Positions 16,388-25,310 of a stretch of 64,000 bases of DNA are shown here, piece after piece. The position numbers were made by a program, and so were the translations under genes. Position 1 is the stretch's first letter. Each line of letters starts with the position of its first letter. The stretch is taken from assembly GCF_019090165.1 (NCBI RefSeq), contig NZ_JAHRIB010000152.1, forward strand, positions 124,001 through 188,000. The letters run 5' to 3'. The DNA is from Streptomyces sp. BV286. GTDB taxonomy: Bacteria > Actinomycetota > Actinomycetes > Streptomycetales > Streptomycetaceae. Below the pieces are notes generated by a model that made no database searches, was not told the DNA's origin, and saw nothing but the letters and a program-made list of their open reading frames with translations.

Positions 16388-18573
16388 CCACGCGCGCAGA
16401 AGCGAAACACACCGCGCAGGACACAGCGCAGGACACAGAGAAGCACACAGAGAAGCAAGAGGACGCCATGTCCACAGCCACTCCGACCCGGGCGCCGCAC
16501 AGCGAGGCATCGCCCGGCCACAAGGACCCACAGCGCGTCGGTGCGGGCCTGTTCGACCCGAAGCAGCTGGTCAGGTCGCTGCCGGACGCCCTCCGCAAGC
16601 TCGACCCGCGGGTGATGGTCAAGTCACCCGTGATGTTCGTGGTGCTGGTGGGCTCGGTTCTGACGACCGTGTTCTCCTTCAGGGCGCCGGGTGACTGGTT
16701 CGGCTGGGCGATCAGCGCCTGGCTGTGGCTCACCGTGATCTTCGCCAACCTGGCCGAGGCGGTGGCCGAGGGCCGTGGCAAGGCGCAGGCCGACACGCTG
16801 CGCAGGGCGAGGACGGACACCGTGGCCCGGCGGCTCGTGGGCGACCGCGAGGAGCAGGTGGCCGGCACCGGGCTGCGCGTCGGCGACCTGGTGGTGTGCG
16901 AGGCCGGCGACGTCGTCCCCGGCGACGGTGACGTCGTCGAGGGCGTGGCGTCCGTCGACGAGTCGGCGATCACCGGTGAGTCCGCACCGGTCATCCGCGA
17001 GTCCGGCGGCGACCGGTCCGCGGTCACCGGGGGCACGAAGGTGCTGTCCGACCGTGTCGTCATCAAGATCACGACGAAGCCCGGTGAGACCTTCATCGAC
17101 CGCATGATCAGCCTGGTCGAGGGCGCCGCGCGCCAGAAGACGCCCAACGAGATCGCGCTGAACATCCTGCTCGCGTCCCTCACGATCGTGTTCCTGCTCG
17201 CGGTGGCCACCCTGCCGCCGTTCGCCCACTACGCGGGCACGCAGCTGAGCATGGTCGTGCTGGTGGCGCTCCTGGTCTGCCTGATCCCGACCACCATCGG
17301 CGCGCTGCTGTCCGCGATCGGCATTGCGGGCATGGACCGGCTGGTGCAGCGCAACGTACTCGCCGTGTCGGGCCGGGCCGTCGAGGCCGCGGGTGACGTG
17401 TCGACACTGCTGCTCGACAAGACCGGCACCATCACGCTCGGCAACCGGCAGGCCGCCGAGTTCGTACCCGTACGGGGCGCCACCGAGGCCGAGGTGGCGG
17501 ATGCCGCCCAGTTGTCGTCGCTGGCCGACGAGACGCCCGAGGGCCGCTCCATCGTCGTACTGGCGAAGGAGAAGTACGGGCTGCGTGAACGTCACCAGGG
17601 AGAGCTGAACGGAGCCGAGTGGATCGTCTTCACCGCGCAGACCCGCATGTCCGGTGTCGACCTCACAGAGAACGGCACCGCCCGAAAGGTCCGCAAGGGG
17701 GCCACCGGTTCGGTGCTCGCCTGGGTGGAGGAGCAGGGCGGCACCGTCGCCGACGACGCCGACACCATCTCCCATTCCATCTCCGAGGCGGGCGGCACCC
17801 CGCTGCTGGTGGCGGTGGAGGACGCCGAGGGCGCGCGGGTGCTCGGCGTGATCCATCTCAAGGACGTCGTCAAGGAAGGCATGCGTGAGCGGTTCGACGA
17901 GCTGCGCCGCATGGGCATCAGGACCGTCATGATCACTGGTGACAACCCGCTGACGGCCAAGGCGATCGCCGAGGAGGCGGGGGTGGACGACTTCCTCGCG
18001 GAGGCCACGCCCGAGGACAAGATGGCCCTCATCAAGCGGGAACAGGCGGGCGGCAGGCTCGTGGCGATGACCGGGGACGGCACGAACGACGCACCCGCCC
18101 TCGCGCAGGCCGACGTCGGCGTGGCGATGAACACGGGCACATCGGCCGCGAAGGAGGCCGGCAACATGGTCGACCTCGACTCGAACCCGACCAAGCTCAT
18201 CGAGATCGTCGGGATCGGCAAGCAACTCCTCATCACCCGGGGTGCGTTGACGACCTTCTCGATCGCCAACGACGTCGCGAAGTACTTCGCGATCATTCCG
18301 GCGCTGTTCGCGGCGGTCTACCCGGGCCTGGACAGGCTCAACATCATGCGGCTGTCCTCGCCCGACTCCGCGATCCTCTCCGCCGTCGTCTTCAACGCGC
18401 TGATCATCGTCGTGCTGGTCCCGCTCGCCCTGCGCGGTGTGCGGTACCGGCCGATGAGCGCGGACAGGATGCTGCGCCGCAACCTGAGTGTCTACGGCCT
18501 CGGCGGACTGATAGCGCCCTTCGTCGGCATCAAGGTCATCGACCTGCTGATCTCCCTCATCCCCGGTGTGTAA
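16384..18573 (+). CDS. kdpB: K+-transporting P-type ATPase subunit KdpB
   Basis: Encodes up to 729 residues, the catalytic P-type ATPase subunit. The phosphorylation motif DKTGTITLG is near residue 347, the TGES actuator motif is in SAITGESAP, and the hinge motif is GDGTNDAPALAQADVG near 567. ATG 16384 overlaps the kdpA stop; an in-frame ATG at 16468 follows GAGGACGCC and would give 701 residues, nearer to the usual length. The extra N-terminus has short repeats (TAQDTAQDTEKHTEK) from DNA repeats and may not be translated. Belongs to the operon kdpFABC, normally induced by potassium limitation. Confidence 0.96.
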   Translation: MTTRAEAKHTAQDTAQDTEKHTEKQEDAMSTATPTRAPHSEASPGHKDPQRVGAGLFDPKQLVRSLPDALRKLDPRVMVKSPVMFVVLVGSVLTTVFSFRAPGDWFGWAISAWLWLTVIFANLAEAVAEGRGKAQADTLRRARTDTVARRLVGDREEQVAGTGLRVGDLVVCEAGDVVPGDGDVVEGVASVDESAITGESAPVIRESGGDRSAVTGGTKVLSDRVVIKITTKPGETFIDRMISLVEGAARQKTPNEIALNILLASLTIVFLLAVATLPPFAHYAGTQLSMVVLVALLVCLIPTTIGALLSAIGIAGMDRLVQRNVLAVSGRAVEAAGDVSTLLLDKTGTITLGNRQAAEFVPVRGATEAEVADAAQLSSLADETPEGRSIVVLAKEKYGLRERHQGELNGAEWIVFTAQTRMSGVDLTENGTARKVRKGATGSVLAWVEEQGGTVADDADTISHSISEAGGTPLLVAVEDAEGARVLGVIHLKDVVKEGMRERFDELRRMGIRTVMITGDNPLTAKAIAEEAGVDDFLAEATPEDKMALIKREQAGGRLVAMTGDGTNDAPALAQADVGVAMNTGTSAAKEAGNMVDLDSNPTKLIEIVGIGKQLLITRGALTTFSIANDVAKYFAIIPALFAAVYPGLDRLNIMRLSSPDSAILSAVVFNALIIVVLVPLALRGVRYRPMSADRMLRRNLSVYGLGGLIAPFVGIKVIDLLISLIPGV

Positions 18574-18596
18574 CTCCTCGAAAGCGTGCTGATCCC

Positions 18597-19265
18597 ATGA
18601 ACAACTCGGTATCGAACACGGCCCGGTTGCTGTGGGCGGGGCTGCGGGCCCTTCTCGTCCTGACGGTCGTGACGGGCGTCCTCTACCCCCTCGCCGTCAC
18701 CGGAGTCGCCCAGGGGGTCCTCCCGGACCGGGCGAACGGCTCGGAGATCACGTCGGACGGCAGGGTCGTGGGCTCGTCCCTGATCGGGCAGGCGTACAAC
18801 CTGCCGCTGAAGAAGGGCCAGGAAACCCCGGAGCCCGACCTGAAGTGGTTCCAGGGGCGCCCGCAGAACGGTCTGGGCACCAACAGCGTCAACACCCAGT
18901 ACAAACTGATCCTCTCCGGGGCCACCAACCGCTCCGGCGACAACAAGGACCTGATCGACTGGGTGCGGGCCGCCAAGGCCGCCGTCATCAAGGACAACTC
19001 CGTCGACGGCTACACGGTCAGGCCCTCGGACGTGCCCCCGGACGCGGTCACCTCGTCGGGTTCCGGTCTGGACCCGGACATCTCCCCGGCCTACGCGGAC
19101 CTACAGGTCCACCGGATCGCGGAGAAGAACGACCTGCCCGTCGCGCAGGTGCGAAAGCTCGTCGAAGAACACTCCGACGGCCGCACCCTCGGCTTCATCG
19201 GCGAGCCCACGGTCAACGTCCTCGAACTCAACATCGCGCTCAAGGACGCCGTGGCGAGGAGCTGA
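18597..19265 (+). CDS. kdpC: K+-transporting ATPase subunit KdpC
   Basis: Encodes 222 residues with one N-terminal membrane helix (LLWAGLRALLVLTVVTGVLY) and a periplasm-facing domain. Family marks are the GSSLIGQ, FQGRPQ-like and SGSGLDPDISP blocks, and the C-terminal RTLGFIGEP sequence. KdpC is the inner-face partner of KdpB in the complex and is required for activity. It follows kdpB by 23 bases and ends the operon before a hairpin. No kdpD or kdpE sensor-regulator genes follow. Confidence 0.95.
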   Translation: MNNSVSNTARLLWAGLRALLVLTVVTGVLYPLAVTGVAQGVLPDRANGSEITSDGRVVGSSLIGQAYNLPLKKGQETPEPDLKWFQGRPQNGLGTNSVNTQYKLILSGATNRSGDNKDLIDWVRAAKAAVIKDNSVDGYTVRPSDVPPDAVTSSGSGLDPDISPAYADLQVHRIAEKNDLPVAQVRKLVEEHSDGRTLGFIGEPTVNVLELNIALKDAVARS

Positions 19266-19286
19266 CGGACCCGTGTGTCGGGGGTT

Positions 19287-19324
19287 GGGGCCCGGTGGTC
19301 CGGGGCCCCTGGCCTGGGCCTTTT
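19287..19324 (+). terminator. Hairpin after kdpC
   Basis: GGGGCCC (19287-19293) pairs with GGGCCCC (19303-19309), followed by GGCCTGGGCC and a short CCTTTT run. It lies 22 bases after the kdpC stop and is one of few hairpins here with a T-run. Confidence 0.55.
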
Positions 19325-19400
19325 GGTCACGACGGGCCGGTGTCAGTGCCCCGCGCTAGTCTCGGAAATCCGGTTGTCCGGCCCGATCTGGGAGGTTTTC

Positions 19401-19814
19401 ATGGCCTCACGACTCAACCCCTACATCAGTTTCGACGGCGACGCGCGCCAGGCGATGGAGTTCTACGAGGAGGTCTTCGGCGGCACGCTCGCGCTCAACA
19501 CCTTCGGGGAGTCCGGCGCGCCGGGCGGGCCCGAAGCGGACAAGATCATGCACGGCATGCTGGAGACCCCGAGCGGTTTCACCCTGATGTGCGCCGACAC
19601 CCCGCCGGGCATGGACCACACACCGGGCACCAACTTCTCGGTGAGCCTCAGCGGTGACGACGACGCCGAGCTGCGCGGCTACTGGGAGAAGCTGTCCGCC
19701 GGCGGCACGGTGGTCGTTCCGCTCGACAAGCAGATGTGGGGCGACGTGTTCGGCATGTGCACGGACCGGTTCGGCATCCCCTGGATGGTCAACATCAGCG
19801 AGGCACAGGGCTGA
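19401..19814 (+). CDS. VOC-family (PhnB-like glyoxalase-fold) protein
   Basis: Encodes 137 residues of the vicinal oxygen chelate superfamily, PhnB/YdcE-like subgroup. It begins LNPYISFDGDARQAMEFYEEVFG, typical of the family's first beta-alpha-beta module (pieces shown), and ends with the second module (WGDVFGMCTDRFGIPWMVN). ATG 19401 follows a clear GGAGG at 19391-19395. Members of this subgroup often lack a defined activity, so no reaction is assigned. It stands alone between the kdp operon and corA. Confidence 0.85.
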   Translation: MASRLNPYISFDGDARQAMEFYEEVFGGTLALNTFGESGAPGGPEADKIMHGMLETPSGFTLMCADTPPGMDHTPGTNFSVSLSGDDDAELRGYWEKLSAGGTVVVPLDKQMWGDVFGMCTDRFGIPWMVNISEAQG

Positions 19815-20134
19815 GCCGCAGCGTCCGGCCGGAATCCGCCCCGTGCCCGTGTCCCAGGTCCCGCCCACCGAACGGCCGGCGGGACCTGCGCCACGACCTG
19901 GTGTGACGACCACCCGCGGCCGGAGCCCTGCACGGCCGCGCACGGCTCCTCGTCCGCCGGGGCCCGGGCGGGCGTCCGCCGACGCGTCATCGGCCCGTGG
20001 GCAGCGCCCGGCTGGGTGACGGCTCGGCCCGGCTCGACCGCGGACGTTCCCGCCGGTCAGGTGCCCGGTGACCTGTATACGGAGTGGACACGATTCGGTG
20101 GCACACTGACCCGGTCACCGAAGGAGCCCAGCCC
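19815..20134. other. Gap between VOC gene and corA
   Basis: 320 bases without a gene. The first part holds a strong hairpin at 19855-19888, a probable terminator of the VOC gene. The rest is GC-rich and shows no recognised element up to the AAGGAG ribosome site (20121-20126) of corA. Confidence 0.5.
19855..19888 (+). terminator. Hairpin after VOC gene
   Basis: CAGGTCCCGCC and GGCGGGACCTG form an 11-bp perfect stem with a 12-base loop, 41 bases after the stop codon. There is no U tract. Confidence 0.55.
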
Positions 20135-21223
20135 GTGCCCATGATCCGCAACCTGAGCAGAGCGGTTCGCCGCGCCTACCGCCACACCGTGGACCTCAGC
20201 CATCCCGCCCGGTCCCCGCTCGGCAGCGCGGTGGAGAACTGCATCGTCTACGGCAAGGGCGAACGGCAGCCCGGCGACTGGGCACCGGACGAGGCGATCC
20301 GACGGACCCGCAAGGGCCGGGACGGCTTCGTGTGGATCGGGCTGCACGAGCCCACCGAGGAGGAGTTCGCGGGCCTCGCCAAACTCTTCGGCCTGCATCC
20401 GCTGGCCGTCGAGGACGCTGTCAACGCCCATCAGCGGCCGAAGGTGGAACAGTACGACGACACGCTGTTCGCCGTCTTCAAGACCGTGCGCTACGTCGAG
20501 CACGAGCGGCTCACCTCGACGAGCGAAGTGGTGGACACCGGCGAGCTGATGGTCTTCATCGGCCGCGACTTCGTCATCACCATCCGGCACGGCCAGCACG
20601 GCTCCCTGGGCCCGCTGCGCGAAGCCCTGGAGAGCCTGCCGGACCAGCTCGTGAAAGGTCCCTCGGCTGTCCTGCACGCCATCGCGGACCATGTGGTCGA
20701 CGACTACCTCGAGGTCACGGACGCCGTGCAGAGCGACATAGAGGCCGTTGAGACGGCCGTCTTCACGGAGCACACCGCGCGTGGTGACGCAGGCCAGATC
20801 TACCAGCTCAAGCGGGAACTGCTGGAGCTCAAGCGGGCCGTGGTCCCGCTGGCGCGGCCCCTGCAGTTCCTCGCCCAGGCGTCGTCGACCGCCGTCTCCC
20901 AGGACATCCAGCCGTACTTCCGTGACGTCGCCGACCATCTGGCCCGGGTCACCGAGCAGATCAACGCCTTCGACGGCCTGCTCGACTCGATCCTCCAGGC
21001 CCACCTGGCGCAGGTCACGGTCGCCCAGAACGAGGACATGCGCAAGATCACGGCCTGGGCCGCCATCGTCGCGGTGCCCACCATGATCTGCGGCCTCTAC
21101 GGCATGAACTTCGACCACATGCCCGAACTGCGCTGGACGTACGGCTACCCCGCCGTCCTGGGAGTCATCGCCACCCTCTGCTTCGTCATCCACCGGGGAT
21201 TCCGGCGCAACGGCTGGCTCTGA
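20135..21223 (+). CDS. corA: Magnesium/cobalt transporter CorA
   Basis: Encodes 362 residues. A large N-terminal cytoplasmic alpha/beta domain is followed by a long helix (about 200-300) and two C-terminal membrane helices. The invariant signature YGMNFDHMPEL follows the first span (near residue 322), identifying a CorA-type divalent cation channel. GTG 20135 is chosen because AAGGAG (20121-20126) is correctly spaced; ATG 20141 is a close alternative. It appears monocistronic and convergent with a TetR gene. Confidence 0.93.
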   Translation: MPMIRNLSRAVRRAYRHTVDLSHPARSPLGSAVENCIVYGKGERQPGDWAPDEAIRRTRKGRDGFVWIGLHEPTEEEFAGLAKLFGLHPLAVEDAVNAHQRPKVEQYDDTLFAVFKTVRYVEHERLTSTSEVVDTGELMVFIGRDFVITIRHGQHGSLGPLREALESLPDQLVKGPSAVLHAIADHVVDDYLEVTDAVQSDIEAVETAVFTEHTARGDAGQIYQLKRELLELKRAVVPLARPLQFLAQASSTAVSQDIQPYFRDVADHLARVTEQINAFDGLLDSILQAHLAQVTVAQNEDMRKITAWAAIVAVPTMICGLYGMNFDHMPELRWTYGYPAVLGVIATLCFVIHRGFRRNGWL

Positions 21224-21302
21224 CCGCCCCGGCGCGCCCGCCCCGTCACACCGGGGGACCCGCAGCCCCACGGAAGAGCAGGCGGAGCCTCAGCTTCTGA
21301 CG

Positions 21303-21333
21303 AGGTCCGGCAGGTCGGTCGCGGCGCGGACCT
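21303..21333. terminator. Weak hairpin between corA and tetR
   Basis: AGGTCCG (21303-21309) pairs with CGGACCT (21327-21333). It lies between two convergent genes. The stem is short and the loop is 17 bases, so support is modest. Confidence 0.3.
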
Positions 21334-21355
21334 TCCGGCAAAGCCGACCCTCGGT

Positions 21356-21934
21356 TCAGGAGGCCGGCCCGGGCGGCAGGGACGCGATACCGCCGCGCAG
21401 GAAGGCCATCGCGGTCTCGATGCTCGACTCCTGGGGCCGGTGGCACACCTCGGCGATCACCGCCGCCGCGGCTGCCGCCACCATGCGCGGCCCGAAGTCG
21501 TCGGGGTCGTTGCCCCGCTCCTCGGCGAAGATCCGCGCGCCGTCCTGGATGGCCTCCGCCAGTCGAGCCCCGGCGACCGCGCGCAGCTGCGGATCGAGGT
21601 CGAGCATGCGGTCGGCGAGGTCGTCCAGCTCGCCCCGGCCGGCGATCTCGTCGCGCAGCCAGTGCTCCAGCGTGTCCAGGATCGTCCGGTCCGCACCCCG
21701 TCCCCGCAGCGCGGTGGTGAGCCGCTCCGCGAAGGAGTCGAACTCCGACATCGCCAGGTCCAGCTTGGACGGGAAGTACAGCGTGACCGTGCGGGGTGAG
21801 ACCTCGGCCGCCGCGGCGATGTCGGCGATGGTCGTCGCCTCGAACCCGCGGTCGGCGAACAGCTCGTAGGCCGCCCGGAGGATCGCCTCCCTGCGCCGCG
21901 CCTTGCTGCGTTCCCGCAGGCCGTCACTCATCAT
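21356..21934 (-). CDS. TetR-family transcriptional regulator
   Basis: Encodes 192 residues. The N-terminal helix-turn-helix is clear (REAILRAAYELFADRGFEAT, then TIADIAAAAEVSPRTVTLYF), followed by an all-helical ligand-binding domain. It is divergent from an MMPL exporter gene 118 bases away. The intergenic region has a perfect TTTACA-N6-TGTAAA dyad, so repression of the exporter and of itself is likely. Start is ATG 21934 or the adjacent ATG 21931. The ligand is unknown. Confidence 0.92.
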   Translation of the reverse strand: MMSDGLRERSKARRREAILRAAYELFADRGFEATTIADIAAAAEVSPRTVTLYFPSKLDLAMSEFDSFAERLTTALRGRGADRTILDTLEHWLRDEIAGRGELDDLADRMLDLDPQLRAVAGARLAEAIQDGARIFAEERGNDPDDFGPRMVAAAAAAVIAEVCHRPQESSIETAMAFLRGGIASLPPGPAS

Positions 21935-21960
21935 GGGCGCACTTTACCATCCATAGAGAA

Positions 21961-21991
21961 TTTACATTGGGCTGTAAAAATGCCTTAGAGT
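21961..21991 (+). promoter_or_regulatory. Putative TetR operator overlapping MMPL promoter
   Basis: TTTACA (21961-21966) and TGTAAA (21973-21978) form a perfect inverted repeat in an AT-rich island. TTTACA can serve as a -35 element for a TAGAGT -10 (21986-21991, spacer 19). Binding of the divergent TetR protein here would block polymerase. This is inferred from position and symmetry. Confidence 0.55.
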
Positions 21992-22052
21992 GCAGAGAGG
22001 CCGTGGTCCGGCCGAGGAGCTGCGGGACACGGAAAGAGGGAGGAAGACGGGT

Positions 22053-24251
22053 ATGGCGTCACACCTGTACACCTGGGGACGTTGGGCGGTACGCCGCCGC
22101 GGTGGCGTCCTCGCCGTCTGGCTGCTGCTGCTCGCCGTGGTCGGAGGCCTCGGCGTCACACTGCACGGCAAGGTGGCCACCGAGTTCTCGGTGCCGGGGA
22201 TCGAGTCCCAGAAGGCCCAGGACCTGCTGGAGGAGAAGTTCCCGACGGCCGCCGGCGGGGTGGCCCGAGTGGTGTTCGCCGCCCCCGAGGGCGGCACGCT
22301 CACCGAGACCGGCGCCGAGAAGGCCGTCGCCGCGAGCCTGAAGAAGGCCGCCGCGGTGCCGGGAGTCGTGAACGTCTCCGATCCCACCGAGGCCGGGACC
22401 GTCTCCGAGGCCGGGCGCATCGGCTACTCCGACGTCCTGTTCCGTCAGTCGGCCGACAACGTACCCGAGACGTCCAAGGACGCCCTGTCGAAGGCGATGG
22501 AACGGGCCCGGGACGCCGGTCTGGAGGTCGAGTTCGGCGGCTCGGCGATGCAGCCGAAGACCGAGGTCGGCGGTCCGGCGGAGATCGTGGGCGTCGTCAT
22601 CGCCTTCGCCGTGCTGGCCCTCGCCCTGGGCTCCCTGATCGCAGCCGGACTTCCGCTGCTGACCGCCGTCGTGGGGGTGGCGATCGGCGTACTGGGTGTC
22701 CAGTTCGTCTCCCGCTTCGTGGAGATGACCAGCACCGCCACCGTGCTCGCCCTCATGATCGGCCTGGCTGTGGGCATCGACTACGCCCTGTTCATCCTGT
22801 CGCGCCACCGCGAGCAGCTCGCCGATCCGGAGGCGGACGTCGAGGACTCGATCGCGCGGGCCGTCGCGACCGCGGGCGGCGCGGTCGTCTTCGCCGGAGC
22901 CACCGTGATCATCGCCCTGGCGGCGCTGGCGGTCACCGGCATCCCGTTCCTCACGATCATGGGGCTCGCCGCCGCCGCGACGGTCCTGCTCGCCGTGCTC
23001 GTCGCCGTCACCCTCGTTCCCGCGGTTCTCGGATTCTTCGGCGAGAGGCTGCGCCCGCGACCGCGCCGCTCCGAGCGCGCTCCCGGCTCATGGGCTCTCG
23101 GCTGGGCCCGTGTCGTCACCGGCAAGCCCCTGATCGTTCTCCTGGTGGGTGTGGTCGGTCTGCTCGCACTCGCGCTGCCCGCCCGGGATCTGCGCCTGGG
23201 GCTGCCCGGTTACGCCTCCCAGCCCGCCGACAGCACCCAGCACAAGAGCTACGACCTGCTGAGCGAGGGCTTCGGCCCCGGCTTCAACGCGACCGTCACC
23301 GCTGTCGTCGACACCAGCGGGATACCGGCCGCCGAGCGCACCGCGACGGTGACCCGGCTGCGTACGAGCCTGGCCCAGGACCCCGGAGTCGCCGCCGTCG
23401 CCCCGCCGGTGAGCAACCCGGGCGGCGACCTCGCCGTCGTCGCGGTCGTCCCCAGGACCGGCCCCGACGCCCGGGCCACGACCGACCTGGTGCACCGGCT
23501 GCGGGACAACGCGCCGGCCGTCGACAAGGCGGGCGGCACCCTCTACATCGCCGGCGCCACCGCCGCGGCCATCGATGTCGCGGGCAAACTGTCCGGCGCG
23601 CTGCCGCTGTTCATCGCCATCATCGTGATCCTCGCGCTGATCCTGCTCACCATCGCCTTCCGGTCGCTTCTCGTCCCGGTCAAGGCCGCACTCGGATTCC
23701 TGCTGTCGGTCGCCGCCTCCCTCGGCGCCACCGTGTGGGTCTTCCAGGAAGGCCACCTCAACGGCGTCCTCGACATCCCCTCCGCCGGGCCCGTCACCAG
23801 CTTCCTTCCCGTGCTCCTCATCGGAGTCCTCTTCGGGCTGGCCATGGACTACGAGGTCTTCCTCGTCAGCCGCATGCGCGAGCACCACGAGCACACGGGC
23901 GACGCGGCCGAGGCCGTCGTCCAGGGAGTGGCACGCAGTGGCCGGGTGGTCAGCGCGGCCGCACTGATCATGGTCGCGGTCTTCGGCGGGTTCGTCTTCA
24001 ACCACGACCCGATCATCAAGTCCATCGGATTCGCGCTGGCCTTCGGCGTCTTCATCGACGCGTTCGTGGTCCGGATGACCCTCGTCCCGGCCGCCATGGC
24101 CCTGATCGGCCGCCGCGCCTGGGGGCTGCCCCGCTGGCTCGACCGTGTCACTCCGGACGTGGACATCGAGGGCGCGAAACTCCCGGAGCGCGCCACCGCC
24201 GCGCAGGAGGAGGAGCGCCGCGAGGAGGTCGGCGCCCAGGCCTCCCGCTGA
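22053..24251 (+). CDS. MMPL-family RND transporter
   Basis: Encodes 732 residues with the MMPL layout: one N-terminal span, an extracellular domain, a bundle of five or six spans, then a second copy of each. The second bundle carries LFGLAMDYEVFLVSRM, and the first carries GLAVGIDYALFILSR, the conserved Asp-Tyr pairs that relay protons. Such proteins export lipids or toxic compounds using the proton gradient. ATG 22053 follows GAGGGAGGAAG. Its gene is probably repressed by the divergent TetR protein; substrate unknown. Confidence 0.93.
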   Translation: MASHLYTWGRWAVRRRGGVLAVWLLLLAVVGGLGVTLHGKVATEFSVPGIESQKAQDLLEEKFPTAAGGVARVVFAAPEGGTLTETGAEKAVAASLKKAAAVPGVVNVSDPTEAGTVSEAGRIGYSDVLFRQSADNVPETSKDALSKAMERARDAGLEVEFGGSAMQPKTEVGGPAEIVGVVIAFAVLALALGSLIAAGLPLLTAVVGVAIGVLGVQFVSRFVEMTSTATVLALMIGLAVGIDYALFILSRHREQLADPEADVEDSIARAVATAGGAVVFAGATVIIALAALAVTGIPFLTIMGLAAAATVLLAVLVAVTLVPAVLGFFGERLRPRPRRSERAPGSWALGWARVVTGKPLIVLLVGVVGLLALALPARDLRLGLPGYASQPADSTQHKSYDLLSEGFGPGFNATVTAVVDTSGIPAAERTATVTRLRTSLAQDPGVAAVAPPVSNPGGDLAVVAVVPRTGPDARATTDLVHRLRDNAPAVDKAGGTLYIAGATAAAIDVAGKLSGALPLFIAIIVILALILLTIAFRSLLVPVKAALGFLLSVAASLGATVWVFQEGHLNGVLDIPSAGPVTSFLPVLLIGVLFGLAMDYEVFLVSRMREHHEHTGDAAEAVVQGVARSGRVVSAAALIMVAVFGGFVFNHDPIIKSIGFALAFGVFIDAFVVRMTLVPAAMALIGRRAWGLPRWLDRVTPDVDIEGAKLPERATAAQEEERREEVGAQASR

Positions 24252-24262
24252 CCGACGGGCGC

Positions 24263-24306
24263 GGGTCCGGGCCCCGTGCCCGCCGGGGCATGCCCGGCCC
24301 GGACCC
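24263..24306. terminator. Strong bidirectional hairpin between MMPL and GntR genes
   Basis: GGGTCCGGGCC (24263-24273) and GGCCCGGACCC (24296-24306) form an 11-bp perfect stem; the loop itself holds a TGCCC/GGGCA hairpin. It lies between convergent genes and can act in both directions. Confidence 0.65.
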
Positions 24307-24326
24307 ACGCACCGGCCTACCGGGAG

Positions 24327-25073
24327 CTACGACCAGTCGGGCTCGGCCACCGCCGGCAGCGTGAACTCGTAGACCAGCGCGTCCTGTTGGGCGTCCACCA
24401 CCAGGTCGGTGATCTCCAGGGGACGCGCGTACTGGTCGTGCACGCGACGCGTCACCCGGACCGAGGCCGCGTCGCCGGGCCCGCTGATGGAGTCGCGGTG
24501 ATGCAGGGTCAGCCCCGCCCGGCGCATCCAGTCGTACACGCGCCGCAGCTGGGCCGACGACCTGCCGTCCGCGCGGTCGCGGTAGCGGGCGAGCTCCTCG
24601 ACCTCGGAGAGGGCGACCGCCGAGAACGACGTCACGGCCGTCCGCCGCCCGTACCCGTCCGGTGCGGTGGACTCGTAGCGGTGGACCAGCGTGGGCCGCC
24701 GCGGGGCGAGTCCGAGCGCCGCCGCGTGCTCCGGCGGGGGCGTTTCCCAGGTCACGGTGGCGCGGTCGACCGCGCAGGCCTGGGTCGCCTGCGCGCCGAT
24801 CGGGAAGCCGAGCGACGGAAGGTGCCCGACCGGGAGGCCGGGCAGCGTCGCGTGGGTGCCGCGCCGGTCGGTGGAGACCAGGCCGTCCCGGCGCAGGACG
24901 TCCAGCGCCTGCCGGACCGTCTCCCGGCTGGCTCCGAAGTGGGCGGCCAACTGCCGCTCGCCCGGCAGGCGTTCACCGGGCGCGATGGTTCCGTCGCGCA
25001 ACTCACCGTGCAACTCCGAGGCGATCCGCGAGTACAGAGGCTGAGGGTCGTCGTGCGTGGTGCTGCGGGCCAT
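24327..25073 (-). CDS. GntR-family regulator, HutC subfamily (UTRA domain)
   Basis: Encodes 248 residues. The winged helix is at about 12-78 (PGERLPGERQLAAHFGASRE, then TVRQALDVLRRDGLV). The rest is a UTRA effector domain, ending in the strand pattern common to HutC/DasR-type proteins. These sense small molecules such as amino-sugar phosphates, histidine products or antibiotics. ATG 25073 follows AAGGGGAGCGCGGAC on the minus strand. A TGGTCTAAACCA dyad lies 114 bases upstream, suggesting autoregulation. Convergent with the MMPL gene. Confidence 0.9.
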   Translation of the reverse strand: MARSTTHDDPQPLYSRIASELHGELRDGTIAPGERLPGERQLAAHFGASRETVRQALDVLRRDGLVSTDRRGTHATLPGLPVGHLPSLGFPIGAQATQACAVDRATVTWETPPPEHAAALGLAPRRPTLVHRYESTAPDGYGRRTAVTSFSAVALSEVEELARYRDRADGRSSAQLRRVYDWMRRAGLTLHHRDSISGPGDAASVRVTRRVHDQYARPLEITDLVVDAQQDALVYEFTLPAVAEPDWS

Positions 25074-25185
25074 GTCCGCGCTCCCCTTGTGACAAGACGT
25101 AGCCGTGCGGGTGTGGGCCCGCGCCTCGGCACCCTGGTCGTGGGGCCGGAGGGCGCGGGTCCCTCGTACGCGACCATCTCTAGCA

Positions 25186-25198
25186 TTGGTCTAAACCA
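25186..25198. promoter_or_regulatory. dre-like operator upstream of GntR gene
   Basis: TTGGTCTAAACCA contains the dyad TGGT-CTAA-ACCA and matches 12 of 16 positions of the DasR consensus ACTGGTCTAGACCAGT when flanks are included. It lies between the serine hydrolase stop and the GntR start. Binding by this GntR protein or by DasR is an inference. Confidence 0.5.
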
Positions 25199-25310
25199 TG
25201 CTGGAAGGGCGTCCTGCCGGGTCGGCCGATTTCAGGCCGAATACAGCCCGTGCGTCCGTCGGCCGCGCGGTGCCCTGACACCACCCCGCGGCGCCCTGCG
25301 CGTCCGGACG

